This document shows positions 17,496-26,819 of a stretch of 64,000 nucleotides of DNA, one piece after another. The position numbers and the translations under genes are program-made. The stretch's first letter is position 1, and each line of letters begins with the position of its first letter. Source of the DNA: Pseudomonas tensinigenes (GTDB lineage: Bacteria; Pseudomonadota; Gammaproteobacteria; Pseudomonadales; Pseudomonadaceae); the NCBI RefSeq assembly GCF_014268445.2, contig NZ_CP077089.1, forward strand, positions 1,295,501 through 1,359,500. The letters are read 5' to 3'. The notes below the pieces were generated by a model, which saw only the letters and a list, made by a program, of their open reading frames with translations, did not search any database and was not told where the DNA came from.

Positions 17496-20400
17496 ATGGA
17501 AGTTCGTAGTCTTGAGGATACCGGGTTCACGGGATTGGGTGAGGCACTGGCCGCACTGTCGGATCACTTGAAGGGCATGCCTGTATTTGATTTTATCTTG
17601 CGTGCTTGTCTAAAGCGTGCACTTGACGAATTCGCGCCAGGCGTTGATGACCGTCTTGTCAATATTAATGTTCGTAGCAATGTCAAACTGAAGCAAATGG
17701 AGCCGGTAGGCGGCTTGTTTCAAGTTTTGAATGACTGCCTTCACCGCGGCAGGGCGCCAACATACGATGCACAGTATTACGCGATTTATGATCGCCCGCT
17801 TTCTACCGATTATCGAGATATCTATTCTGCGGTCTCTCTGGCGGCTGTGGAGAAGTTGCTGCTGCATCTGTTTCGAAAATTGCCGGACTACTATGTTGCG
17901 GCGCTGCAAGAGTACTGGGCGGGAAAAGACGAAAGTTATGGACGGTTTTCCCTTTCGCGAAAAATGACCCTGAGCGAGCTTCAAGCCAGTCTCTTTCTGC
18001 ATGAGCTTGAGGTGCTTTCTAATGAGGGCGGTATTAGCCGGGCCGAACTTCAGCGTATCCGTTTTATGATTCAGCCGGGTTCGCGTGGGGAGTGGTATGG
18101 CGTATTTATCGGCAGTCGAGGAGACGCTTATAGCGAGCAACGTTCAATGTTCGCCATCCCACTCGAAGCGCCAGTCATGAATGAACTCGTTCCGCGGGCC
18201 GATACAGCGATAGTGCTCTATTCCCCGACCCATGGAGTCGAAAAGTTCTCCTCCTCTGCTGAGTTGCATCAGACGCTGGAGCAACGCTTGATGTCAGGTG
18301 ACAGTCGTGAGGTTTTCTTGCAGTCACTTGCGATCAATGAGCGAGAAAATTTCCCGACGCTACCTGAGTTCCGTTACTTGAAAGTTGAGGCCGATCTGTT
18401 TGCACGCGTCAGCGATAACGGGATTGAGAAGTCCTGTGGTGATGTTGTGAAACAGCTGGCCCGGTTCGCTGATCCGGATTCGGATTCGGATTCGGATTTT
18501 GCTTCGGTAGTCGCGTCGGTGACCTCTGCTCAGGCTCTACCGGATATTCCTGGCCAGGCGAAGGCTCGCCAGGTAGCACTTCTGCGAAGAGCGCAAAAAA
18601 ACAGGTGGCCGGCCTGGTTGAAAAATGCCGGTTCGACGAATCAGGAGATTTATGAGGCATTGCAACAGCGCCTGCTGGAAAGTGAGGTTCAATACCATGA
18701 AGTGACCAAGGGGTTTGCATCGCTCAAGGACTTTGCAAAAAATGAAGTGGAAGAATTCATTTCGCCGGGTAAGGACGTTCGGATTGACCCCGATAGCGTC
18801 TTCGTCAATGTTCGACATTTATTGAAAGTAACAAACGGCCAACAGATTGAGACACGGGAGCGCAAAACGCTCACCCAGGCGTTCATGTACGGCGTACATG
18901 ATCAAGAAGGTCAGTATGAGATTGCTGTGGAAAATCAGCCTTACAATCCCAAACTAACGCCTTCGAATCTGATCAATTCGATCATTTCGCTGAATGTACG
19001 GAACCGTTATAACGACGTGCGGCAAGCGGTCTATTCCAGCCGTGAAGTTTTAGAAGCGCTTCGAGATCTGGAAGGCAAGAGGACGGCGCTGTCGATATTT
19101 AGCGCGGTGCTGCAGAAACATCTGACTTCGCCTGCCAATGACATGGTCAATCGCTATAATCTTGGTGATTTGTCTTTTATGTCCGGAGAGATCAAACTCG
19201 GTCAGCAGTATCAAGCATTCAAGGATTTAAGGTATTTTACAAGAAAGCTTGATCGAGAAGGTTTCATCGTGTTGTATGCGCCGGGTTTTCCATCCGGACA
19301 AGAGTGGTTTGAGTTTCTCACTCCCAAACAGTTAAGGAATAAGTTATTAGAATGGGTTCAGGATGATGAAAGTTGGGAGTATTTGAAGTCTCAGGCCGTT
19401 CTGTCTGATGTAACCAGAATGGTGGCTGAAGTCACAGGAGATAGTTGGGCTCCACGGTGGATTGGCCAGTTGAGCTTTGAGTTTCCGTTTGCTACTGAAG
19501 ACTATCCGCTGGAAAATGCGGTAAAAAATATCCTCAGTTGGGAAACCAAGCAGATAGAAGCCTACACACCTCAATGGTTCAGAAAAGCCTCGCTGGAGGA
19601 ACAAGGGTTATCTGTTCGATTGCATACAGAGTTCAAAGCTATTCAGAACGTTGCAAAAGACGATCTGAAAATCGTGCCTTTCAAGGAGTTTTCTCGTGAT
19701 CTGGTGATGAAGACATTCACCCGATATTGGGAGCTTAAGGGACTTAAAGTTCCTGTCTTCGATCCGAATGATGTAATGGTCAAAATTCATAATGTTCCAG
19801 AAATGACGCTCACTAATCTGTTCATTCAGTGGCAGATTTGGCGTAGTGATGTCACGATTTTTGAAAAAATCGTGAGTGCCGTCGTTCCAGGCGTTTCCAT
19901 AGCAATAAATGAGTTGAGAGATTATCTTCGAACTGCCAGATTCAGCGGTACCGGTGTAGTACGGGCATTAAATGTACAGGCCATCAATGATCTTATCGAT
20001 TTGAAACCCGGTGAACATTACGAGGTGTATCTTGAAAAACAATTCATCTCGAACCCACGTCGGGTTCTGAAGGAAGTTTTTTACCGAGAGTTGAAGCAGA
20101 ACGAAATGCTCACCGCAGCCCTGGCCCAGAAAATCCGGCGCACGATATCCAGTGAGGATTTCAATTGGCTGAAAACGCTTATTGAAGGTCTTGATAGCAA
20201 CATCCGCTGGGGCGGGTATACAAGCGTACCAAACGTGGGCGTTTATCATTTCACCTTGGAAGGCAGAAGAATTCACGGTGCTTATGTTCTTAGTCGCCAA
20301 TTTAACGGGCGTCTGCAGTCTGTTGTCTATGTACCGGGGACCCATGACGGGAATGATTTCTTCCCGGTCGAACAATTGTCGGCGCGGCTTAAAAGTTCCG

Positions 20401-20990
20401 CCTTTAAAAGCCATGTTTTACGAATGGTCAGTCTTGAGGATCAAAAGGCGGTCAACAAACTCACATCCAAGTACGATTTCGGGGGGGCGCCCGAAGCACT
20501 ACCCAGGCTGTACAACGCCTACAAGGTGGGCAACGAGTTCAAAGACGAATACGAGGCCATGATCAAGCGTTTCAGGGCTGACGTGGATTATCAAACCACC
20601 AGCACTTGGGAGGCGGTCTGGGTCGATGCCAAGATTCTGATCGGTATCGCTTTGGATGTTGTCTCGTTGTTTGTGCCTCCGGTAGGGGCGGTAGTGAGTG
20701 TGCTGCGAATCGCCTACACGATCGTTGAGGGCATTTCTGCCTCGCTGGACGGCGATAAGGCAGTAGCCAATGCTTACTTTGCCAGTGCCTGGAGGGCGGC
20801 CATCATGTTTTATATCGGCAATATCGCCGGCGTCGGCAGCTCTGTCAGCGCGATCGGACTGTTGTCTCGGGTCAATGATTACGCAGGCCTGCTCTCGGCG
20901 GTAACCGGTGTCCCCGTTGGCATCAGTTATGTCAGTGCAGTTGCCGTCCCGCCTCACAGGGTGGAAAGCACCACGCGACTGATCGGTTGA
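17496..20990 (+). CDS. Large toxin-like protein (dermonecrotic-toxin/DUF6543-like), lacking an effector tail
   Basis: A 1164-residue protein. It is mostly helical and charged, with no signal peptide. A DPDSDSDSDF stretch is encoded by a perfect 6-bp repeat (GATTCG, 18477-18494). The last 120 residues are a hydrophobic hairpin region (ILIGIALDVVSLFVPPVGAV, AIMFYIGNIAGVGSSVSAIG, LLSAVTGVPVGISYVSAVAV) like the membrane-inserting part of Mcf/FitD and DUF6543 toxins. Those relatives continue into leucine-rich-repeat or other effector domains, whereas this one stops 13 residues after the hydrophobic region. AAAAGG lies 9 nt before the ATG at 17496. Codon use is AT-richer than its neighbours, suggesting transfer. 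The family call is tentative. Confidence 0.55.
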   Translation: MEVRSLEDTGFTGLGEALAALSDHLKGMPVFDFILRACLKRALDEFAPGVDDRLVNINVRSNVKLKQMEPVGGLFQVLNDCLHRGRAPTYDAQYYAIYDRPLSTDYRDIYSAVSLAAVEKLLLHLFRKLPDYYVAALQEYWAGKDESYGRFSLSRKMTLSELQASLFLHELEVLSNEGGISRAELQRIRFMIQPGSRGEWYGVFIGSRGDAYSEQRSMFAIPLEAPVMNELVPRADTAIVLYSPTHGVEKFSSSAELHQTLEQRLMSGDSREVFLQSLAINERENFPTLPEFRYLKVEADLFARVSDNGIEKSCGDVVKQLARFADPDSDSDSDFASVVASVTSAQALPDIPGQAKARQVALLRRAQKNRWPAWLKNAGSTNQEIYEALQQRLLESEVQYHEVTKGFASLKDFAKNEVEEFISPGKDVRIDPDSVFVNVRHLLKVTNGQQIETRERKTLTQAFMYGVHDQEGQYEIAVENQPYNPKLTPSNLINSIISLNVRNRYNDVRQAVYSSREVLEALRDLEGKRTALSIFSAVLQKHLTSPANDMVNRYNLGDLSFMSGEIKLGQQYQAFKDLRYFTRKLDREGFIVLYAPGFPSGQEWFEFLTPKQLRNKLLEWVQDDESWEYLKSQAVLSDVTRMVAEVTGDSWAPRWIGQLSFEFPFATEDYPLENAVKNILSWETKQIEAYTPQWFRKASLEEQGLSVRLHTEFKAIQNVAKDDLKIVPFKEFSRDLVMKTFTRYWELKGLKVPVFDPNDVMVKIHNVPEMTLTNLFIQWQIWRSDVTIFEKIVSAVVPGVSIAINELRDYLRTARFSGTGVVRALNVQAINDLIDLKPGEHYEVYLEKQFISNPRRVLKEVFYRELKQNEMLTAALAQKIRRTISSEDFNWLKTLIEGLDSNIRWGGYTSVPNVGVYHFTLEGRRIHGAYVLSRQFNGRLQSVVYVPGTHDGNDFFPVEQLSARLKSSAFKSHVLRMVSLEDQKAVNKLTSKYDFGGAPEALPRLYNAYKVGNEFKDEYEAMIKRFRADVDYQTTSTWEAVWVDAKILIGIALDVVSLFVPPVGAVVSVLRIAYTIVEGISASLDGDKAVANAYFASAWRAAIMFYIGNIAGVGSSVSAIGLLSRVNDYAGLLSAVTGVPVGISYVSAVAVPPHRVESTTRLIG

Positions 20991-21019
20991 TCCATTAATC
21001 GAGGCGCCGGCCTACCCGT

Positions 21020-21808
21020 TCAGGACGCAGGCATTTCGAACCCCATCCGCCAACTCACGGCCCGCGTCGCCGCCAGCAACCGCTGCGCCGCCGGGCCGTT
21101 TTCGTCGGCGTGGAACAGTGAGGTCGGGCCAACGATGGTCAACACGGCGGCGACCTGGCCAACGGCGTTGAATACCGGTGCGGACAACGCATCGACACCC
21201 GGCATCAGCAAACCATGCACATGATGCAGACCGCGTTCGCGGATCTGTTCGCACAGCGTTGCATACGTCTTCTCGTCCTTCAGCGGATGATCGGCAGCGG
21301 CGATCTCCTGCTCGCGCAACTCACCGGTTTCCCGATGCGGCAGATAGGCACTGAACACCAGACCCGTCGATGAACTGAGCAGCGGCAACACTGAACCCAA
21401 TTGCGTCACCACCGTCACCGCACGCACCGCCGGTTCAATGTGCACCACAGTCGCGCCCTGATTGCCCCACACCGCCAGAAAGCAGGTTTCGTTGAGTTCG
21501 TCGCGCAGTTCGGCCAGCGGCAGGGCGGCGACTTTCAACACGTCCATACTGTTGAGGGCGGCCAGGCCCACGCGCAACGCTTCACGGCCGAGACCGTAAT
21601 GGTTGGTGGCGGCGTTCTGCTCGGCAAAACCCGAGGCAATCAACGCCTGTAGATAGCGATGCACTTTGCTCGCCGGCATCTGCACATGTTCGGCCAGCCG
21701 CGACAACGAAGTCGACGGCGACAACTCGGCCAGGGCCTTGAGGATGTCGGTGCCGACTTCGGCGGAGCGGACTTTCTGTTTGCCGTTGCTGTCGCTGGTT
21801 TTTTCCAT
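21020..21808 (-). CDS. hmgR: IclR-family repressor of homogentisate catabolism
   Basis: A 262-residue IclR-family regulator. An N-terminal winged helix (ILKALAELSPSTSLSRLAEHVQMPASKVHRYLQALIASGF, about 22-61) precedes the IclR effector domain. It is divergent from hmgA with a palindromic operator between them, as in P. putida, where HmgR represses hmgABC and homogentisate is the inducer. The symbol rests on context and overall resemblance. Confidence 0.88.
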   Translation of the reverse strand: MEKTSDSNGKQKVRSAEVGTDILKALAELSPSTSLSRLAEHVQMPASKVHRYLQALIASGFAEQNAATNHYGLGREALRVGLAALNSMDVLKVAALPLAELRDELNETCFLAVWGNQGATVVHIEPAVRAVTVVTQLGSVLPLLSSSTGLVFSAYLPHRETGELREQEIAAADHPLKDEKTYATLCEQIRERGLHHVHGLLMPGVDALSAPVFNAVGQVAAVLTIVGPTSLFHADENGPAAQRLLAATRAVSWRMGFEMPAS

Positions 21809-21870
21809 GGTGCGGCCGGGTTCCGAAACGAATGGGCGTCTTTATAGCTTGACGCTGGATAGCGAGCAAA

Positions 21871-21895
21871 TTACGTTATGCGTAATCGAATTACG
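21871..21895. promoter_or_regulatory. Putative HmgR operator
   Basis: Two overlapping dyads lie in the hmgR-hmgA gap: TTACG-N5-CGTAA (21871-21885) and CGTAAT-CGA-ATTACG (21881-21895). The position 60-100 bp before both starts fits a repressor site controlling the divergent genes. Confidence 0.7.
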
Positions 21896-21972
21896 ATAAT
21901 AACAACCCCGGCGTGCCGAAACCTCTGAGCCAGAGCGATGGGCCACTGCCGACTCCCTGTTCAGGAGGCTCC

Positions 21973-23277
21973 ATGAACCTCGATTCAACCGCGCAGGCCT
22001 TGGCTTATCAGTCCGGTTTCGGCAACGAATTCAGCACTGAAGCGTTGCCCGGCGCGCTGCCCGTCGGCCAGAACTCCCCGCAAAAAGCCCCGTACGGCCT
22101 CTACACCGAATTGTTTTCCGGCACCGCGTTCACCATGACCCGCAGTGAAGCGCGGCGCACCTGGATGTACCGGATTCAGCCGTCGGCCAACCACCCGGCC
22201 TTCGTCAAACTGGAGCGGCAACTGGCCGGTGGGCCGTTGGGTGATGTGACCCCCAATCGCCTGCGCTGGAACCCGCTGGAGATCCCGGCCGAACCGACCG
22301 ATTTCATCGATGGTCTGGTGAGCATGGTGGCCAACTCCGCCGCCGAAAAACCGTCCGGTATTAGCGTTTACAACTATGCCGCCAACCGTTCGATGGAGCG
22401 GGTGTTTTTCAACGCCGACGGTGAACTGCTGCTGGTGCCGCAACTTGGGCGTCTGCGCATTGTTACCGAATTGGGTGTGCTGGAAGTGGCGCCGCTGGAA
22501 ATCGTCGTGCTGCCACGTGGCCTGAAATTCCGTGTTGAATTGCTCGACCCGCAAGCCCGTGGTTACGTCGCCGAGAACCACGGCGCACCGCTGCGCCTGC
22601 CGGATCTGGGGCCGATCGGCAGCAACGGTCTGGCCAATCCGCGCGACTTCCTGACCCCGGTTGCCGCTTACGAAAACCTCCAGCAACCAACTACGCTGGT
22701 GCAGAAATTCCTCGGCCAGTTGTGGGCCACCGAACTCAATCACTCGCCCCTGAACGTGGTCGCCTGGCACGGTAACAACGTGCCTTACAAATACGATCTG
22801 CGCCGTTTCAATACCATCGGCACGGTCAGCTTCGATCACCCGGACCCGTCGATTTTCACCGTATTGACCTCGCCGACCAGCGTCCACGGTCTGGCCAACC
22901 TCGATTTCGTGATCTTCCCGCCGCGCTGGATGGTCGCCGAAAACACCTTCAGGCCACCATGGTTCCACCGCAACCTGATGAACGAATTCATGGGCCTGAT
23001 CCAGGGCGAATACGACGCCAAGGCTGAAGGTTTTGTGCCCGGCGGTGCCTCGCTGCACAGCTGCATGAGCGCCCACGGCCCGGATGGCGAGACCTGCACC
23101 AAAGCGATCAACGCCGAACTCAAACCGGCGAAAATCGATAACACCATGGCCTTCATGTTCGAGACCAGTCAGGTGCTGCGTCCAAGCCGTTTCGCCCTCG
23201 ACTGCCCGCAACTGCAATCCACTTACGACGCTTGCTGGGCCACTCTGCCCGCGACGTTCGACCCGACCCGGAGATAA
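21973..23277 (+). CDS. hmgA: Homogentisate 1,2-dioxygenase
   Basis: A 434-residue cytoplasmic iron dioxygenase that opens the aromatic ring of homogentisate to maleylacetoacetate in tyrosine and phenylalanine breakdown. The start [22 protein letters not shown] is the conserved N-terminus, and the Fe ligands are visible in [14 protein letters not shown] and [20 protein letters not shown] is 4 nt before the ATG at 21973; the frame is open 20 codons upstream. It is the first gene of an operon with fahA (3 bp apart) and maiA. Loss of this enzyme normally produces brown pyomelanin. Confidence 0.97.
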   Translation: MNLDSTAQALAYQSGFGNEFSTEALPGALPVGQNSPQKAPYGLYTELFSGTAFTMTRSEARRTWMYRIQPSANHPAFVKLERQLAGGPLGDVTPNRLRWNPLEIPAEPTDFIDGLVSMVANSAAEKPSGISVYNYAANRSMERVFFNADGELLLVPQLGRLRIVTELGVLEVAPLEIVVLPRGLKFRVELLDPQARGYVAENHGAPLRLPDLGPIGSNGLANPRDFLTPVAAYENLQQPTTLVQKFLGQLWATELNHSPLNVVAWHGNNVPYKYDLRRFNTIGTVSFDHPDPSIFTVLTSPTSVHGLANLDFVIFPPRWMVAENTFRPPWFHRNLMNEFMGLIQGEYDAKAEGFVPGGASLHSCMSAHGPDGETCTKAINAELKPAKIDNTMAFMFETSQVLRPSRFALDCPQLQSTYDACWATLPATFDPTRR

Positions 23278-23280
23278 CCC

Positions 23281-24585
23281 ATGACGCAGAATTCCATCAC
23301 CCGCAGCTGGGTTGTATCGGCCAATGGCCACGCTGATTTCCCGCTGCAGAACCTGCCGCTCGGTGTGTTCAGCAGCAACGATGCGGCGCCGCGCGCTGGC
23401 GTGGCGATTGGCGAACACATCTTCGATCTGCAAGTGGCGCTGGAAGCCGGGCTGTTCGACGGTGTCGCGCGCAGTGCGGTCGAAGCCATGCACGGCGGCC
23501 AGTTGAACGCGTTCTTCGAACTCGGTCGCGAAGCACGTGTGGCGCTGCGCACACGCCTGCTGGAACTGTTCAGCGAAGGCAGCACTCACCGTGGCAACAT
23601 CGAAGCCCAAGGCGCGAAACTGCTGCCACTGGCCGCCGATTGCCAGTTGCATCTGCCGGCGCGCATCAGCGATTACACCGATTTCTATGTCGGCATTGAA
23701 CACGCACAAAACGTCGGCAAACTGTTCCGTCCGGATAACCCGCTGCTGCCGAACTACAAGCACGTGCCGATCGGTTATCACGGTCGCGCTTCCACTGTGC
23801 GCGCCTCCGGCACCGACGTGCGTCGTCCGAAAGGCCAGACCTTGCCAGCCGGTCAGACCGAGCCGACGTTTGGTCCGTGCGCACGCCTGGACTATGAGCT
23901 GGAACTGGGCATCTGGATCGGCCAGGGCAACGAGATGGGCGATTCGATCGCCATCGGTGACGCCGCTGATCATATCGCCGGTTTCTGCCTGCTCAACGAT
24001 TGGTCGGCACGCGATATCCAGGCTTGGGAATACCAGCCGCTGGGGCCGTTCCTGTCGAAAAGCTTTATCACCAGCGTCTCGCCATGGGTTGTAACTGCTG
24101 AAGCCTTGGAACCGTTCCGCACCGCGCAACCGAAGCGTCCTGAAGGTGATCCGCAGCCGCTACCGTACCTGTTCGACAAACGCGATCAGGACGGCGGTGC
24201 CTTCGACATCGAACTGGAAGTGTTGCTGCTGACCGAAGGCATGCGCGAGCAGAACCTGCCGGCCCATCGCCTGACCCTGAGCAACACGCGCTACATGTAC
24301 TGGACCGTCGCGCAAATGGTCGCGCACCACAGCGTCAACGGTTGCCAGTTGCAGGCCGGTGACCTGTTCGGTTCGGGCACCTTGTCCGGCCCTGAAAACG
24401 GTCAGTTCGGCAGCCTGCTGGAAATCACCGAGGGCGGTAAAAAACCGATCGAACTGGCCACTGGCGAGGTGCGTAAATTCCTCGAGGACGGTGACGAAAT
24501 CATTCTGCGCGCACGTTGTGCCCGTGATGGTTTTGCTTCGATCGGATTCGGCGAGTGCCGCGGCAAAGTGTTGCCGGCGCGCTGA
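23281..24585 (+). CDS. fahA: Fumarylacetoacetase
   Basis: A 434-residue hydrolase that cleaves fumarylacetoacetate to fumarate and acetoacetate, the last step of the homogentisate pathway. An N-terminal SH3-like domain is followed by the catalytic FAH domain: YHGRASTVRASGTDVRRP (catalytic His), DYELELGIWIG (metal-binding acidic residues) and GSGTLSGPENGQFGSLLE near the C-terminus. It starts 3 bp after hmgA and ends 12 bp before maiA. It corresponds to hmgB in the P. putida nomenclature. Confidence 0.97.
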   Translation: MTQNSITRSWVVSANGHADFPLQNLPLGVFSSNDAAPRAGVAIGEHIFDLQVALEAGLFDGVARSAVEAMHGGQLNAFFELGREARVALRTRLLELFSEGSTHRGNIEAQGAKLLPLAADCQLHLPARISDYTDFYVGIEHAQNVGKLFRPDNPLLPNYKHVPIGYHGRASTVRASGTDVRRPKGQTLPAGQTEPTFGPCARLDYELELGIWIGQGNEMGDSIAIGDAADHIAGFCLLNDWSARDIQAWEYQPLGPFLSKSFITSVSPWVVTAEALEPFRTAQPKRPEGDPQPLPYLFDKRDQDGGAFDIELEVLLLTEGMREQNLPAHRLTLSNTRYMYWTVAQMVAHHSVNGCQLQAGDLFGSGTLSGPENGQFGSLLEITEGGKKPIELATGEVRKFLEDGDEIILRARCARDGFASIGFGECRGKVLPAR

Positions 24586-24597
24586 CAGGAGCGGCTT

Positions 24598-25233
24598 ATG
24601 GATCTCTATACCTACTATCGTTCGACCTCGTCGTACCGGGTGCGGATCGCGCTGGCGCTCAAAGGTCTGGACTACCAGGCGCTGCCGGTCAACCTGATCG
24701 CACCGCCGGGTGGCGAGCATCGGCAAGCGGCGTATCTGGCGATCAATCCACAGGGGCGGGTGCCGGCGCTGCGCACTGACGAAGGCGGTTTGCTGATTCA
24801 GTCGCCGGCGATCATCGAGTATCTGGAGGAACGTTATCCACAGGTGCCGTTGCTGCCTGAAGATCTGCTCGCCCGCGCGCAGGTGCGCGGTGTGGCAGCG
24901 GTCATCGGTTGCGACGTGCATCCGCTGCACAACGTCAGCGTGCTTAATCGCCTGCGCCAATTGGGGCACGACGAGCCACAGGTGGTCGAGTGGATCAGTC
25001 ACTGGATCAGCCAAGGGCTGGCGACAGTGGAGCAGTTGATTGGCGACGAGGGTTTCTGTTTTGGTGAGTGGCCGTGTGTGGCGGATGTGTACCTGATTCC
25101 GCAGTTGTATGCGGCTGAGCGGTTCAACGTCAGCCTTGAGGCGTATCCGAAAACTCGTCGGGTCGCCGCATTGGCGGCTGAACATCCAGCGTTCATCAAG
25201 GCTCATCCGGCCAATCAACCAGACACCCCATAA
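24598..25233 (+). CDS. maiA: Maleylacetoacetate isomerase (zeta-class GST)
   Basis: A 211-residue glutathione-dependent isomerase converting maleylacetoacetate to fumarylacetoacetate. The zeta-class active-site motif STSSYRVRIALALKGLDY is at residues 9-26 and the glutathione-binding QSPAIIEYLEERYP near 64-77. It works between HmgA and FahA in the same operon (hmgC of P. putida). CAGGAG is a few nt before the ATG. A REP palindrome follows the stop directly. Confidence 0.96.
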   Translation: MDLYTYYRSTSSYRVRIALALKGLDYQALPVNLIAPPGGEHRQAAYLAINPQGRVPALRTDEGGLLIQSPAIIEYLEERYPQVPLLPEDLLARAQVRGVAAVIGCDVHPLHNVSVLNRLRQLGHDEPQVVEWISHWISQGLATVEQLIGDEGFCFGEWPCVADVYLIPQLYAAERFNVSLEAYPKTRRVAALAAEHPAFIKAHPANQPDTP

Positions 25234-25329
25234 CCCTGTAGGAGTGAGCCTGCTCGCGATGAGGGAGTGTCAGTCACTGATGTTCTGACTGACCCACCGC
25301 TATCGCGAGCAGGCTCACTCCTACAAGGG
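25234..25329. repeat. REP palindrome pair, type 2 (GAGCCTGCTCGCGAT)
   Basis: Inverted arms at 25234-25260 and 25302-25329 (CCCTGTAGGAGTGAGCCTGC and its complement) around a 41-bp centre. It separates maiA from the downstream transporter gene. Confidence 0.9.
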
Positions 25330-25375
25330 AATATCGCCATTCGCATAATCATAAAAACAAAACAGGTACCTTGCG

Positions 25376-26731
25376 ATGCACAACCAGATTGCCAGCTTTC
25401 GCGCGGCACTCGACGCCCGTCCTGTGTCCCGCTATCAGTGGTTGCTCTTGATCCTGCTCGCCTTGCTGCTGGTCACCGACGGCTATGACGCCCAGGTGCT
25501 CGGTTATGTGGTGCCCGCGCTGGCGCAGGACTGGGGGCTGGAAAAGTCGGCGTTCGGGCCGGTTTTCAGTGCCAACTTGCTTGGCCTGACCATTGGTTCA
25601 TTGGCGGTCACGCCGCTGGCTGACCGCTTTGGCGTGCGGCGGATTCTGCTCGCCTGCGTACTGATCTACGCCACGCTGACGGTGCTGATGGTCTTCGCCG
25701 ATTCGCTGAACACACTGATGATCGCGCGCTTCATCTGCGGCATCGGCATGGGTGGAGCGATGCCCAGTGCCATGGCGTTGATGTCGGAATACTCGCCACC
25801 GCGTTTGCGCACCTTGATGGTGACGCTGGCGGCCTGTGGCTTCTCGTTCGGCGGGGCGGCGGGTGGTTTTGTCGCCGCCGGGTTCATCGACCAATTCGGC
25901 TGGCAAGCGGTATTCCTTGCCGGAGGCGTCACGCCGTTGCTGCTGTTTCCGTTTCTGTGGTGGATGCTGCCGGAGTCGCTGCCACGCCTGCTGCGTGATG
26001 CACCGCCGTATGTACGACTGCGCAAAGTTACCGCAAGGATGCTGCCGGATTGGCAACCGCCCGTTGCCAGTGTCGAGCAGAACGAGCGCGAGCAGGGCAG
26101 CAAACTGACCGTGGTCGAGTTGTTCCGCAACGGCTACGCACGGCCGACCTTGCTGATCTGGGCGACTTTTTTCGTCAGCCTGATTCTGCTGTATTTCATG
26201 ATCAGTTGGCTGCCGACGCTGCTGCTGGAAAGTGGCCTGAAACTCAACGAGGCGAATCTGGTGACGTCGATGTTCCTGTTCGCCGGTACCCTGGGTGCGA
26301 TCTGCATGGCGTGGTTCGCCGACCGCTTGAAGCGCAAGGTGCGGTTGTTGTCCGGCGTGTTGGCGGGCGCAGCGCTGTGCACGATTCTGCTGGGGCTCAA
26401 TCACGACAATCCGCGTTATCTGGTGGCCTGCGTCTTCGCCGCCGGGTTCTGCATCATCGGCGGGCAACTGACGCTGAATGCGTTTGCCAGTAACTTCTAC
26501 CCGGCGCATGTGCGCGCGACCGGCACCGGTTGGGCATTGGGCGTGGGGCGCTTCGGTTCGATTCTCGGGCCGCTGTTTGGCAGCCTGTTGTTGGCGATGC
26601 ACATTCCGGTGGCGCAGATTTTCTTCTTCTGTGCGATCCCGGCGGTGATTGCCGCGCTGCTGATCATCCAGGTGCGCTCACCCTCCGAAGGCAGTTCGGC
26701 AGTTGGAGTGGGGATGTCTGTCAAATCCTGA
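25376..26731 (+). CDS. MFS transporter, aromatic acid:H+ symporter type
   Basis: A 451-residue inner-membrane carrier with 12 predicted helices. The AAHS-family first-helix motif TDGYDAQVLGYVVPALAQDW is at about 35-54, and the loop 2-3 motif PLADRFGVRRILL follows. There is an acidic or polar central loop at about 195-240. Members import hydroxylated aromatic acids. Lying behind hmgA-fahA-maiA it could import homogentisate, 4-hydroxyphenylacetate or a related acid; this is inference from position. A type 2 REP lies between it and maiA, so it may be transcribed separately or only partly with the operon. Confidence 0.88.
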   Translation: MHNQIASFRAALDARPVSRYQWLLLILLALLLVTDGYDAQVLGYVVPALAQDWGLEKSAFGPVFSANLLGLTIGSLAVTPLADRFGVRRILLACVLIYATLTVLMVFADSLNTLMIARFICGIGMGGAMPSAMALMSEYSPPRLRTLMVTLAACGFSFGGAAGGFVAAGFIDQFGWQAVFLAGGVTPLLLFPFLWWMLPESLPRLLRDAPPYVRLRKVTARMLPDWQPPVASVEQNEREQGSKLTVVELFRNGYARPTLLIWATFFVSLILLYFMISWLPTLLLESGLKLNEANLVTSMFLFAGTLGAICMAWFADRLKRKVRLLSGVLAGAALCTILLGLNHDNPRYLVACVFAAGFCIIGGQLTLNAFASNFYPAHVRATGTGWALGVGRFGSILGPLFGSLLLAMHIPVAQIFFFCAIPAVIAALLIIQVRSPSEGSSAVGVGMSVKS

Positions 26732-26734
26732 AGA

Positions 26735-26819
26735 GTAAAAGATCGCAGCCTTCGGCAGCTCCTACAGGGAAATACATAATTCAATGTAGGAGCTGCCGAA
26801 GGCTGCGATCTTTTGCTTT
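26735..26819. repeat. REP palindrome pair, type 1, between convergent genes
   Basis: AAAAGATCGCAGCCTTCGGC and its complement form arms at about 26737-26766 and 26786-26815. T-rich sequence follows on the plus strand and A-rich sequence precedes, so the hairpin can stop transcripts from both sides. Confidence 0.9.

Noticed and set aside
21985..24129. 714-codon open frame on the minus strand across hmgA and fahA
   Set aside because: It is antisense to two unmistakable genes and is produced by strong third-position GC bias; it shows no family motif or ribosome site.
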